Shown one piece after another: positions 8,891-17,946 of a stretch of DNA of 64,000 bases. The notes below the pieces were generated by a model that was given only the letters and a program-made list of their open reading frames with translations, made no database searches and had not been told where the DNA came from. Where the stretch lies: positions 122,919 through 186,918 of the forward strand of contig NZ_LUTS01000008.1 of the NCBI RefSeq assembly GCF_001597735.1, written 5' to 3'. The stretch is from Neptuniibacter pectenicola (GTDB lineage Bacteria > Pseudomonadota > Gammaproteobacteria > Pseudomonadales > Balneatricaceae). Each line of letters starts with the position of its first letter. Position 1 is the first letter of the stretch. Both the position numbers and the translations under genes were made by a program.

Positions 8891-11767
8891 TTACGCAGGG
8901 TTTTCTATCGATGGCCCTTCTATATATTTTTGCTTATGGGTGCAGCCGTTTCTGTAGTTTTCACATCCCCAAAACTGACCATATTTGCTTTCCCTAAGCA
9001 GTAAGCTGCCGTTGCAATCAGGGCAGATGGGCATCCACCAGCGGCAGGTGGGTTTAGCGCAAATGCGATACTCGCCAGCGTTGTTCATTGGGCTGCTGCA
9101 TCGTGGGCAGGTGCGTTCTGTATTATCGCAGTAAGGGTAGTTATTACACCCCATAAATGCACCATGGGCTCCCTCTCGCTTAACCAGCGTACCTGACTTA
9201 CATACAGTGCATTGGCGCCCTTTTGCGTTTAACTGCCCGTCATCTACGTCAAACTCATTCAGCGCTAACTCATATTGACCCTTTAATAGCTCTTTAACAA
9301 AAGGTGAAGCCCTAGTCATATCGGCAATAAGGTAGCAGCGATGTTTTGCGCGGGTTATCGCCACATAAAACAGACGTCGCTCTTCCGCTTCGGGGTAATC
9401 TTCAGCCTTAGGCAGTAAGGCTTCAATCAGTGGATGGGTTAGCTTTTTAGAAGGGAAACCATTTTTCCCATTATCTAGGCCTAATAGGATGACAAAATCG
9501 GCTTCTTTGCCTTTTGATGCATGAAAGGTGAGCTGCGCAATATCTAACGTGGGGTGTAATAGCTTTATTTGACGAAGCTCGGCGGGTTCAAAAAGCTTAA
9601 AATGGTACCGAGCTAGAATATAAACAGTCGTCTGAGGTTGGGCCACTTCGGCTATTTTTGCTAATGCAGCAATTACGTGCCCAAAATAGTCGTCATTGTT
9701 AATGGTTTTTCTCATCAATGACACCGCAGGTTGGTCTACCTGCGTGTGGGAATGAATGACTTTTTTTACTTGGGCGGGGTTTTGCATTACAAATTTTGAT
9801 GCCAAGTCCCCTATTTTATTATTAAACCTAAAGGTCTTGTCTAGTGATGTTTTTTTGGTTGGGCCGAAGATCGCATCAAAGTGGGTTGTTAAGCTCACAT
9901 CACTGCCGGTAAAGCGGTAGATCGCCTGCCAATCGTCACCCACACAGAATACGGATGTGTTCTTTTTGCAGTCTCTCAGCCCTTTGACAAGGGTTGCTCT
10001 TGAGAAGGATATATCTTGGAACTCATCAACAAGTATGAATTTCCAAGGTGATTTAAACCGCCCATCGTTAACATAAGCGATCGCTTTGTTAATCATATCT
10101 TCAAAATCGATTTCATTGCGCTCAATTAAGTAGTTTTCATAACGTGAAATAATAGGCTCAAGCAGGGTCGCCGCGGCGGCGAGTTGCGGTTTTTTGGCGG
10201 ATTGTTTTAACTGTTCTAAACTCAAAGATGAGTTTTTATATTGCCTTAAGAAGTCTGATAACAGTGCAGCAAAACGGGCAATGGCGCCAAATTCAGTGAG
10301 TTTATCAAGCATAGTGTTAGCGGGTTTAGGGTTAAATTTAACCCCTTTTTCAGCTATTTTAGCTTCTAGGTTAGCCAGTAGGTTCCCTTCTGATTGCTCG
10401 TAATGGTAGGTTTCTACCAGCGTCGTTAAATGGCTTTCGTGTAGGTCTCTTTTCCAGGTGATGCCATTCCAGTACGTTTCATTATCTACATAGGGGGCCG
10501 TTTCCCCTTTTCGGTTTATGCCAAAATGCTCTATGTAAATATCGTACTCAGGGAGATAGAAGTCTGGCTTATATTGTCTAAAGTCTTGGGTTTTCGTATT
10601 GGCCGCAAGGTATGCAGACTCATAGCAATACTCCACCCCCATCGCATAAAGCCAGTTGGCGATTAGACACTCTTCAAAGCTTTTAACCTGCTCCCCTTGT
10701 AGGGTCCTGATTTCGTTAGCACGGATATATTCGTAATACTCGCCGGGGGTCGAAAACTCGAAGGGGTTGGCTTCTGGAAACAGGTATTGTTCAAAGTAGT
10801 GTAAAACAAGCTCTTTATAGCTAGACACATTTAACAGTTCTTGAAACCATTGGTTAACGTGATATTTAAAGCTTTGCTCATCGGTTGCAAGCGGGGATAT
10901 GGACGGTTTTTCACCTTCAACATGGGCGATTATCTTTTGTCCAAGTGCATGGAAGGTAAACACATCGATAGTTGAGGCATTAAGCTTGTCTTTAATACGC
11001 TCACGCATCTCTTCCGCCGCTTTATTGCCATAGGCTAAGAGTAAAATTTCATGCCCTTTCGCTTGTTGGCTCTCTAAAAGGTAAGCGGTTCGTCCAATCA
11101 TTGTGCTGGTTTTGCCGGTGCCTGCGCCGGCAAGAACAAGGTTGTTATCCTCGTCGATAACACAGGCTAATCGTTGCTTCTCGGTCAGCGGGTTTGATTC
11201 TACGCGATCAAAGACCGCTTTATATTTAAGGATCTGCTCAGATACATACTTTGAACGCAAAGCGTCGATAAACGTTGGGTTCTTCTCAATCCAGTTGTTG
11301 AGTTTTTCGTACAGGGCAACCAGCTCATCAGGTAACGCGGCATATAAACGTTTATCAGGAAGCCTTGCCTTTTTAACGGCATTGGATGCAAACCTGCTGA
11401 TCTGATCAATATGGCTGCTTCTTAGATAGTTCAGTTTACTCAGCTGCGCATCAATTTTGTGGGCAGCTTGGGTAACACGCACCGAGTGAAAGGCATAATA
11501 CTGTTGAAAGGCGCGCTGCTTAAAGACGGCGGTCTCTGCTTTTGATAGCCACCCTATCCGCTCTGTTTTGCCCTCGACATCAATAAGCAAAGTATTAAAA
11601 AAGAGACCTGCATGGCATTCAGGGGCGTTAAGTAGTTGGTCCCAGGTTAAGTGTTGCAGGCCCTCTTTTGATTTAAGGTCCAACCCTTTGTTAGAGAGTT
11701 CGATGGCTTGAATTTTTTGACCAAAAAGTGTGGCGATGAAGCTAGATCTTAAGGTTAACTTATCCAT
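8891..11767 (-). CDS. helD: DNA helicase IV (HelD-like, superfamily 1) with nuclease-like insertion and C-terminal zinc ribbons
   Basis: 958 residues, against about 680 for E. coli HelD. The N-terminal domain matches the HelD amino-terminal domain in layout. Helicase motifs are Walker A GAGTGKT near 219, LVDEFQDIS near 575, GDDWQAIYRFTGSD (a HelD hallmark), FHASKGKEADFVI and YVAITRAK. Two additions stand out. Between motifs, at about 355-450, lies an insertion with the pattern KPDFYLPEYDIYIEHFG, resembling a PD-(D/E)XK (Vsr/DUF559-like) nuclease fold, though the usual E-x-K is E-x-F here. The last 110 residues contain repeated CxxC pairs (CTVC, CPRC, CPDC) that look like two topoisomerase-type zinc ribbons around a shorter one. 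It would unwind DNA with 3'-5' polarity and perhaps process ends. It stands alone on the minus strand next to the restriction operon. Confidence 0.88.
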   Translation of the reverse strand: MDKLTLRSSFIATLFGQKIQAIELSNKGLDLKSKEGLQHLTWDQLLNAPECHAGLFFNTLLIDVEGKTERIGWLSKAETAVFKQRAFQQYYAFHSVRVTQAAHKIDAQLSKLNYLRSSHIDQISRFASNAVKKARLPDKRLYAALPDELVALYEKLNNWIEKNPTFIDALRSKYVSEQILKYKAVFDRVESNPLTEKQRLACVIDEDNNLVLAGAGTGKTSTMIGRTAYLLESQQAKGHEILLLAYGNKAAEEMRERIKDKLNASTIDVFTFHALGQKIIAHVEGEKPSISPLATDEQSFKYHVNQWFQELLNVSSYKELVLHYFEQYLFPEANPFEFSTPGEYYEYIRANEIRTLQGEQVKSFEECLIANWLYAMGVEYCYESAYLAANTKTQDFRQYKPDFYLPEYDIYIEHFGINRKGETAPYVDNETYWNGITWKRDLHESHLTTLVETYHYEQSEGNLLANLEAKIAEKGVKFNPKPANTMLDKLTEFGAIARFAALLSDFLRQYKNSSLSLEQLKQSAKKPQLAAAATLLEPIISRYENYLIERNEIDFEDMINKAIAYVNDGRFKSPWKFILVDEFQDISFSRATLVKGLRDCKKNTSVFCVGDDWQAIYRFTGSDVSLTTHFDAIFGPTKKTSLDKTFRFNNKIGDLASKFVMQNPAQVKKVIHSHTQVDQPAVSLMRKTINNDDYFGHVIAALAKIAEVAQPQTTVYILARYHFKLFEPAELRQIKLLHPTLDIAQLTFHASKGKEADFVILLGLDNGKNGFPSKKLTHPLIEALLPKAEDYPEAEERRLFYVAITRAKHRCYLIADMTRASPFVKELLKGQYELALNEFDVDDGQLNAKGRQCTVCKSGTLVKREGAHGAFMGCNNYPYCDNTERTCPRCSSPMNNAGEYRICAKPTCRWWMPICPDCNGSLLLRESKYGQFWGCENYRNGCTHKQKYIEGPSIENPA

Positions 11768-12159
11768 AAACTACAAAAACGACATCCCTTAATGAATAAG
11801 ATGAGTTATCTCATTAGCGGTGTTTTATTGATAACGATGAAGGTGATTTGAGTATTACTCAAGACTGACAGATAGATCTATTTGGCCCTGTTTATGTTTA
11901 GCCATAAGCGGGGCTTATCGCATTTTACTACAACTCATACCTGTGAATACATGGATCGTTTTAGAAAAAATATCAATGCTTGCGGCTCGTACTATTTTCG
12001 CACTCTTATTCATTAAAGTGTTGAGTTAAAGCCCTACATTTAAACAGGGTAAATATATAAAAAGCCTAACACTCTCTGTAGGTTAGGAGCGTTTTTTTAT
12101 TGCGGAATAATTTTTTTAGGCTAGGCTTTAAAGCAAATGACGAGAACAAAGGATTATTC
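11768..12159. other. Divergent intergenic gap between helD and the EAL regulator
   Basis: 392 bp, presumably holding both promoters and the leader of the EAL regulator. Apart from the hairpin at 12065-12087 no gene or repeat is evident. An ATG at 12100 is in frame with the EAL gene, but it has no ribosome binding site and falls just downstream of the hairpin. Confidence 0.5.
12061..12098 (-). terminator. Stem-loop with T-runs on both sides, in the leader of the EAL regulator
   Basis: CCTAAC (12065-12070) pairs with GTTAGG (12082-12087) across an 11-base loop. On the minus strand the stem is followed by CTTTTT and on the plus strand by a run of T after four bases, so it could terminate in either direction. 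No minus-strand gene runs into it from the right, so a leader or attenuator role for the downstream gene is possible. Confidence 0.4.
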
Positions 12160-14376
12160 ATGTCAGAGTTAGAATTATTCCATTTTTCTGAGAGTTCTAC
12201 CTTTAATAAAACGGCCGTAATGCCTTGGAAGGTTCTTAGTGTTGAGGATGACATTACCTACCAAGCGTCTCTTGTGTATAGCTTAAAAGATTTAATGGTT
12301 TACGAGCGCCCTGTTCAGGTTTTAACGGCTAATTCTATCAGCCAAGCCGCAGATGTTATCTCACGGAATAGTGACATTAGTGTGATTCTTCTGGATGTCG
12401 TGATGGAAGAAGATGATGCAGGTCTTCGTCTTGCGAGCACCATCCGCGAAGTACTAGGTAATTCGACCGTACGTATTATATTAGTCACCGGTCAACCCGG
12501 TATGGCACCACGCCGTGAGGTAATGACTAAATATGATATTGATGAGTACTGGAACAAGTCAGACTTAGTTCGAGACACGCTTCACACGGTTGTCAGTAGC
12601 CATATCCGTACATGGCGTTACCTGCTCGAACTCACCCAGGCGAAGCAAGGGCTACAGATGGTGGTTGACGCCGCACGTAGCATCAGTAACAAACAAAACC
12701 TAACCAGCTTTACCGAAACAGTGTTAAACGAGATTGGCCGGATCATCGGTATTACGCAGGGGGGGATCATTTGTTTTTCATACCAAGGTGAGCAGTTTTC
12801 ACCGGATGCCCGCGTCTTAGCAAGCAGCGGGACTTTTAGTGACTCGGACCAAAAACGGCAGACGCTGTCAGCATTCAACCTCGATAACTTTTACACTGCC
12901 TTTGCGACTGCCGCCGAGAGCCGCTCCCACCTTTTTGATCCCGAATACACCATCCTTTACTTTGAAACCCCTGAGATCGATCAGGGCCATTATATGTTGT
13001 TGGTGCACACGCCCAGTAAGTTGACCGATAGTCACATCAACCTACTGCAAGTCTTTAGTGAAAACATAAAAAGTGGGTTTACCGCTGTTGCGTTGGTCAA
13101 TCGCCTTACCGACCTCGCCTACCGGGATCAGGTTTTAAAATCCTATAACCGAAATTGGCTACTGCGTGAACTATCATCCATGCCAACGGACGAAAAGAAT
13201 AGAAGTGAACTATTGGTCGTGGTCGTTAACGATTTTGCCGGCATGATGGTAACCTTTGGCGAGCAGTACTGTGAAGATATTCTGTCGACGTTACTCGTCA
13301 ATATTTACCAACAACATCCCAGTAATGTGATTGCCCGTACTGGCGGCTGCACCTTTGCCATACTCTTAAATAAAGAACAGGCTCCCACTGAAGCGCAACT
13401 GCTTGATATTATCGATCAGCGATTGATGCTAAATAACACCCTGCACCGGTTATCCCTGACGGCAGCGCGTGTTGATTTAAACCTATTGACCGAACTTAAG
13501 CCTGAACAGATACTTCAGCTTTCGGAATCCACCGTAAATATGGCACGCTTAAAAGGTAAGCGAATTATTGATTATGAATCCGGCATTATGGGCGATATTA
13601 CCGCTAGCCATCACCTATTAATGGATCTTCATAACGCGATTGATAACGATGATTTTTTCATTATGCTGCAACCTAAAGTGTATATGGATACAGGACAGGT
13701 AGCTGGGTTTGAGGCGTTATTGCGCTGGCAGAAACCCGATGGTGAAGTGGTCGCCCCTGATCGTTTTATACCTTTAGCCGAAACCGCAGGCCTCATTAGC
13801 CATCTCGATTTAGAGGCAGCAAAACAAACCATCGCTGCGGCGATTTTGTTGCAGCAAGCGGGTTTTAAGCTCCCTATCGCTTTTAATGCCAGCGGGATTG
13901 ACCTGAATCAGAAGGATTATGTTGATACCTTGCTAGAGATGATTATACAAAGCGGTCTTGATGGGTCATTACTTGAGATCGAAGTCACCGAATCCCAAAT
14001 CATGCTGAACTATGATCATATCAACCCCATATTAAGTAAGTTCTCTGACCGTGGGGTCGGGGTCAGTATTGATGACTTTGGTACGGGCTATTCATCACTG
14101 GCCCATGTAGCTAACTTAGCGGCGACGACCTTAAAGATCGATAAAAGCTTTGTTGATCACCTAGGTTTAGATGACGCTGGCGATCATGTAATCGAGATGG
14201 TGCTACATTTAGGCGAGCAGTTTGGTTTTACTGTGATCGCTGAAGGGGTTGAAACGGAAACCCAACGGCAACACTTACTGAGCCGAGGCTGCAATATTGC
14301 CCAAGGCTACCTATTTGCGCGCCCTATGTTGATTAGTGATGCGGTAAAGTGGCTCCTTAAGCAGACGCAGCCATGA
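12160..14376 (+). CDS. Response regulator with DUF3369, degenerate GGDEF and EAL c-di-GMP phosphodiesterase domain
   Basis: I start at ATG 12160, preceded by AAAGGA with good spacing, rather than at 12100, which lacks one; this gives 738 residues. A receiver domain occupies about 18-145, with acceptor Asp79 in ILLDVVM. The DUF3369 linker begins at HIRTWRYLLELTQAKQG, with a GAF-like character. A diguanylate-cyclase-like domain follows with GGCTF where GGDEF is expected, so it should not make c-di-GMP. The EAL domain has FEALLRW near 518, IEVTESQIM, IDDFGTGYSSL, KIDKSFV and AEGVET, all catalytic and metal-binding residues present. The protein should hydrolyse c-di-GMP under phosphorelay control. 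Its stop overlaps the start of the following histidine kinase (ATGA), its likely partner. Confidence 0.92.
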   Translation: MSELELFHFSESSTFNKTAVMPWKVLSVEDDITYQASLVYSLKDLMVYERPVQVLTANSISQAADVISRNSDISVILLDVVMEEDDAGLRLASTIREVLGNSTVRIILVTGQPGMAPRREVMTKYDIDEYWNKSDLVRDTLHTVVSSHIRTWRYLLELTQAKQGLQMVVDAARSISNKQNLTSFTETVLNEIGRIIGITQGGIICFSYQGEQFSPDARVLASSGTFSDSDQKRQTLSAFNLDNFYTAFATAAESRSHLFDPEYTILYFETPEIDQGHYMLLVHTPSKLTDSHINLLQVFSENIKSGFTAVALVNRLTDLAYRDQVLKSYNRNWLLRELSSMPTDEKNRSELLVVVVNDFAGMMVTFGEQYCEDILSTLLVNIYQQHPSNVIARTGGCTFAILLNKEQAPTEAQLLDIIDQRLMLNNTLHRLSLTAARVDLNLLTELKPEQILQLSESTVNMARLKGKRIIDYESGIMGDITASHHLLMDLHNAIDNDDFFIMLQPKVYMDTGQVAGFEALLRWQKPDGEVVAPDRFIPLAETAGLISHLDLEAAKQTIAAAILLQQAGFKLPIAFNASGIDLNQKDYVDTLLEMIIQSGLDGSLLEIEVTESQIMLNYDHINPILSKFSDRGVGVSIDDFGTGYSSLAHVANLAATTLKIDKSFVDHLGLDDAGDHVIEMVLHLGEQFGFTVIAEGVETETQRQHLLSRGCNIAQGYLFARPMLISDAVKWLLKQTQP

Positions 14377-16343
14377 GCGATGCCACTCAAAACAGCCCAA
14401 AGCCTCACGCAAACGAAGCACATATATGGCAATCTAAACTTAACCGCAAGCGGCTTATTTTTGGTGCAGGCTTAGTGGCGCTGGCAATGCTTAGTGGCGT
14501 TGTGCTGTACAGCAAACTAAAGGAGGAGCGCATTACCCTCCTTCGTGAGCAGCATGAAGAGAAGATCACTTTAGCGGTTATTGATATTAATCGAGAACTA
14601 GGTGATATACGCAATACCCTGCGCCTACTCTCAACCGATAACGGCATTATCGACAGCCTCTCTCTTTTCAACCCCCTTAATACTCATAAACTTAGCACCG
14701 TGTTTAGTCGGTTCGGTAAAGCGGTAGATAACCTATTACAAATCCGCTGGCTCGATGAACGTGGTCATGAACGTGTACGTATCAACATTGAGCAAGGCAA
14801 GATCGAGACGGTCAATGAAAACGCCCTACAAAACAAAGGGGATCGTTATTACTTTAAAAACGCCATGAAAGTAAAACCGCCAGAAATTTATATCTCACCG
14901 ATCGACCTAAATATTGAGAAGGGTGCCATCGTCTGGCCCTTCCAACCGGTGTTTCGTATTGGCTACCAAACCACTGAAACCTATGGCATGCGTCATGGCC
15001 TATTGATGATTAACTATGACCTCTCAAACCTGATCGACAAGGTTAGGTCCTTAAATACACCCGATGCCGAAGTGATGCTTGTCGACGCATGGGGTAACTG
15101 GCTTATGCACCCCAACAAAAAACAGGAATGGGGCACCCTGCTTGGCCAGCCCTATAACAGCCTCAAACAAACGGAGCCGCAGCTGTGGGAGCGTATTAAC
15201 AACGAAAAAGCGAGCACCATGGAGCCTTACCACGGGGCGATGATCAGCGCCCGCCTCATTATGCTCTCCACTAAAGCGGCCCCCGCCGTTGCTGAAAACA
15301 TCTATATGTTGGTGCGCACACCCGATGAGACCATCGATAACATCAAATGGGAATCGCTTCAGCCCGCACTCTTGCTAATGTTGGGGATTCTATTGGTAGG
15401 CGGCCGGATCTTATGGCGTGATTTTGCCATGCAACACAACCTTCGCCAGCTGACTCACACCTTGGCCCATGAAAAACACGAACTAAAACTCCTTAACCAC
15501 GAACTGGATGGTGCGCTCTCTCGTCAACAACTGCTGCAAAATGAGCTGGTCGAAACACGTAAACTCTCGTCACTCGGCATGATGGTGGCAGGCGTTGCCC
15601 ATGAGCTTAACACCCCCATTGGTGGCGCGATCATATCAACATCGAGTTTAAAAAATGGACACCGATCACTTAAAAAGTCGATCGAAGAAGGGCTTAGCCG
15701 CCAAGCACTGGAGGACTACTTAACTAACACCGAAGAGGGATTAACGCTGGTGGAACATAATCTCACACGCGCGGCTAATCTTGTAAAAAGCTTCAAGCGG
15801 CTTGCACTGGACCGCTCAAATGAAGAGGTCGTGAGCTTTAACTTAGCCCAGGTCGTTAGCGACCTACTCTGCTCGCTCACGCCTAAATTAAAAAGCTCAG
15901 GTACAACCATTATTAACCACATTGATACTGAGCTTATGCTAACGGGCTACCCCGGCATCGTATCCCAAATACTCCAGAACTTAATCATCAACGCCATTAC
16001 CTATGGCACCTGCGGTATGTCACACGGCGAAATCCGTTTAGATGCAAGATTAGATGATACGTGGGTAATTATGACCGTCAGCGATAACGGTAAAGGCGTT
16101 GCCCCTGAGCTAAAAGAGAGTCTATTTGACCCCTTTGTCACCAGTGGGCGAGGTCTTGGCCATACGGGACTGGGCTTGCACCTAGTTCATCAATGGGTAA
16201 CGCGTCTTATGCATGGTCGAATCACTTTAGAATCTCCCAAGGCTGGCGACACAGCGTTTGTTATTTACCTGCCTAAAAACGCCCCTCATAGTCATCCAAG
16301 CAATAACGGATCGAGCCCTGAAAAAGCCAACAATAGCGACTAG
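14373..16343 (+). CDS. Membrane sensor histidine kinase partnered with the EAL regulator
   Basis: 656 residues. Membrane segments lie at about 29-48 (LIFGAGLVALAMLSGVVLY) and 326-345 (LLLMLGILLVGGRIL). They bound a periplasmic domain of about 275 residues that resembles double Cache sensors (RYYFKNAMKVKPPEIYISPI, LLMINYDL, VMLVDAWGNWL). A coiled coil leads to the HisKA region with phospho-acceptor His410 in AGVAHELNTPIGG. The ATPase domain has the N box (LIINAITYG), G1 (DNGKGV) and G2 (GLGHTGLGL). The HELNTPIGG sequence is typical of kinases with extended dimerisation loops. It overlaps the preceding gene by 4 bp, so the two are translated together. The ligand is not predictable. No HAMP domain is evident. 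Confidence 0.9.
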   Translation: MSDATQNSPKPHANEAHIWQSKLNRKRLIFGAGLVALAMLSGVVLYSKLKEERITLLREQHEEKITLAVIDINRELGDIRNTLRLLSTDNGIIDSLSLFNPLNTHKLSTVFSRFGKAVDNLLQIRWLDERGHERVRINIEQGKIETVNENALQNKGDRYYFKNAMKVKPPEIYISPIDLNIEKGAIVWPFQPVFRIGYQTTETYGMRHGLLMINYDLSNLIDKVRSLNTPDAEVMLVDAWGNWLMHPNKKQEWGTLLGQPYNSLKQTEPQLWERINNEKASTMEPYHGAMISARLIMLSTKAAPAVAENIYMLVRTPDETIDNIKWESLQPALLLMLGILLVGGRILWRDFAMQHNLRQLTHTLAHEKHELKLLNHELDGALSRQQLLQNELVETRKLSSLGMMVAGVAHELNTPIGGAIISTSSLKNGHRSLKKSIEEGLSRQALEDYLTNTEEGLTLVEHNLTRAANLVKSFKRLALDRSNEEVVSFNLAQVVSDLLCSLTPKLKSSGTTIINHIDTELMLTGYPGIVSQILQNLIINAITYGTCGMSHGEIRLDARLDDTWVIMTVSDNGKGVAPELKESLFDPFVTSGRGLGHTGLGLHLVHQWVTRLMHGRITLESPKAGDTAFVIYLPKNAPHSHPSNNGSSPEKANNSD

Positions 16344-16724
16344 CCCATAATAACAAAGGCGGTTCAATAGTTGATGTAATGCATTAATTATAAATGATTT
16401 TTGTTTTTTTGTTTTTGGTCTAAATACTACATCGGTAATGCTAAAACCCGCTCGCCGACACGATCAGCCGACGGCGAAATATCACTATCGATAGCCCTTT
16501 CTCAGTGGACGTCGCCTTTATTATTTTCGCTGTTTTTTTTGGGCCCTTCTTTGGCTCATAGTGGTGCGTTATTCTGGGCGCGACGCACCATAAGCTTGCA
16601 TGCTTACCTTTTCATTAAACTCATTATTGATAACCCTTTGTTTTATCAGTGATTTGTCTCTGGCCCAATGCTTGCTAACTATTCATAAAAGCAACGGATT
16701 AGCACATTTAAAGGAAACGTTAGC
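16344..16724. other. Intergenic gap before the ParA-like gene
   Basis: 381 bp. It contains an 8-bp inverted repeat, TGGTGCGT (16562-16569) with ACGCACCA (16583-16590), not followed by a T-run, so not an obvious terminator. An 83-codon open frame at 16401-16652 has no ribosome binding site and an improbable composition, and I do not call it. The ParA-like gene has AAAGGA upstream of its ATG. Confidence 0.5.
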
Positions 16725-17441
16725 ATGAGCATGATTCACTTTGTGGGTGGCGAAAAAGGGGGTGTCGGTAAATCGGTACTTTCCCGTACCTTATCCCAGT
16801 ATTTTCTGGATAACGATATGGCTTACATGGGCTTAGATGCAGATCAATCCCATCCCACGTTAACCCGTTATTACGATGGTTATACCCGCGCGATTAATCT
16901 TGATCTATTTGAGAGTATCGACACGATTATGGAGATAGCGCTAGAGCAGGATCTTCATGTATTAATTGATCTACCCGCTCAAAGCCAACGGTTTTTAGAT
17001 CGTTGGATTGAAGAAAACGACGTATTAGCACTGTGCTCTGAGATGGGGATTGAGCTGGTGTATTGGTATACCGTTGATGGTGGGCCTGATTCGATCAACC
17101 TGTTAGATAGTTTTTTAACTAAGTACAGCGCTAACTTAAACTGCATTGCGGTAAAAAATTATGGTTGTGGCAGTGACTTTAGCGGAATCGAGGCGTTAGA
17201 CCACTTTAAAGGCGATCCGCTTAAAGTCCCCGTGCTTAGGCAGATATCCTTACCTGCACTTCATGAAGCCACGATCAATAAGATTGATAAACTAGGTTTG
17301 AGCTTTTGGGCTGCTATCAACGTTAAAGAGAGTGGAACTCAACATCTCAGCTTAATGGAAAGGCAACGCAGTAAGGTATGGCTTAAAAAGAGCCATGGAG
17401 CGATTGAGGGCGTATTACAAGAGATAGTACAGCGAGCTTAG
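16725..17441 (+). CDS. Orphan ParA/MinD-type P-loop ATPase
   Basis: 238 residues. The deviant Walker A motif KGGVGKS (about 11-17), with its signature Lys, marks the SIMIBI ParA/MinD class. The Walker A' element GLDADQSHPT lies near 38 and Walker B VLIDLPAQ near 85. The rest has no recognisable HTH domain, so this resembles short ParA or TraL/MipZ-like ATPases rather than ParA proteins with an N-terminal DNA-binding domain. Such ATPases position DNA, protein clusters or surface machinery. No parB is adjacent. The gene converges on a 90-residue basic protein, overlapping its stop codon by 4 bp, and two copies of a conserved palindromic site lie 350-520 bp downstream. The cargo is unknown. RBS AAAGGA precedes ATG-AGC-ATG, so either Met is possible. 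Confidence 0.85.
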   Translation: MSMIHFVGGEKGGVGKSVLSRTLSQYFLDNDMAYMGLDADQSHPTLTRYYDGYTRAINLDLFESIDTIMEIALEQDLHVLIDLPAQSQRFLDRWIEENDVLALCSEMGIELVYWYTVDGGPDSINLLDSFLTKYSANLNCIAVKNYGCGSDFSGIEALDHFKGDPLKVPVLRQISLPALHEATINKIDKLGLSFWAAINVKESGTQHLSLMERQRSKVWLKKSHGAIEGVLQEIVQRA

Positions 17442-17710
17442 TCTTGGGATGGGTAGTGTTTAATCTGCCCTATTCGCCGCCACGCGAACTCATAAAAGGG
17501 TTGGAAGCGCTTAGTTGTCATAATGCGAAGGCAATCCGACTCACTCCACTCTGATGCAGGTAGATCCATTATCCGCGCATCTTGCTCTCGCCGCTGTTTT
17601 GCTTTGCGTTCGGAGGCTGACATTGACTCAGAGAACATCGGCTTACGCCCCCGCTTAATCGGCGACAGGCAAGATGACTTAGGTGATTGTTTGTTTAGGG
17701 GGCCTGTCAT
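17438..17710 (-). CDS. Small basic protein, unknown function, convergent with the ParA-like gene
   Basis: 90 residues, rich in Arg and Lys, with an AT-hook-like stretch KRGRKP near 19-24. A segment MSASERKAKQRREQDARIMDLP follows, of a kind seen in small plasmid- and phage-borne DNA-associated proteins, and an aromatic C-terminus. No family is recognised with confidence. The ribosome binding site is weak (AAAGG about 12 bp before ATG), and an internal Met near residue 25 is an alternative start, but that would lose the basic motif. Its stop overlaps that of the ParA-like ATPase by 4 bp. A palindromic site lies about 84 bp upstream of its start, so it could be the autoregulated DNA-binding partner of the ATPase. 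That is inference. Confidence 0.55.
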   Translation of the reverse strand: MTGPLNKQSPKSSCLSPIKRGRKPMFSESMSASERKAKQRREQDARIMDLPASEWSESDCLRIMTTKRFQPFYEFAWRRIGQIKHYPSQD

Positions 17711-17793
17711 GTGTCGTTCATTACCTTTATGCGGTTGAGTTACTACCTATTGATTATCGCGTGCTTATTTGTGCTGCTGTTTATTGTGCATTC

Positions 17794-17811
17794 TTATTTT
17801 GTGACTGTCAC
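17794..17811 (+). promoter_or_regulatory. Palindromic site copy B (TTATTTTGTGACTGTCAC)
   Basis: Identical over 18 bases to copy A at 8618-8635. It is followed by GTAAATA, giving an imperfect outer palindrome with the leading TTATTTT. It lies 84 bp upstream of the start of the 90-residue basic protein, a position fitting an operator. Confidence 0.5.
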
Positions 17812-17946
17812 GTAAATATCCGTAAATGCTGATTAGTAAGCCTGTCCACGCCTTTTCTCACTGCCTATTACGCACTTCTCCCGTTAAAAGCATTGGGATG
17901 TGAAACAGAAAAATAAGCAGAGTGGCCAATGGGCCTACTTTGCGAT

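Noticed and set aside
12066..12254. 62-codon minus-strand frame opposite the EAL regulator start
   Set aside because: Antisense to the well-supported EAL gene and its ribosome site.
16401..16652. 83-codon open frame before the ParA-like gene
   Set aside because: No ribosome binding site, low-complexity start, and no protein-like pattern.
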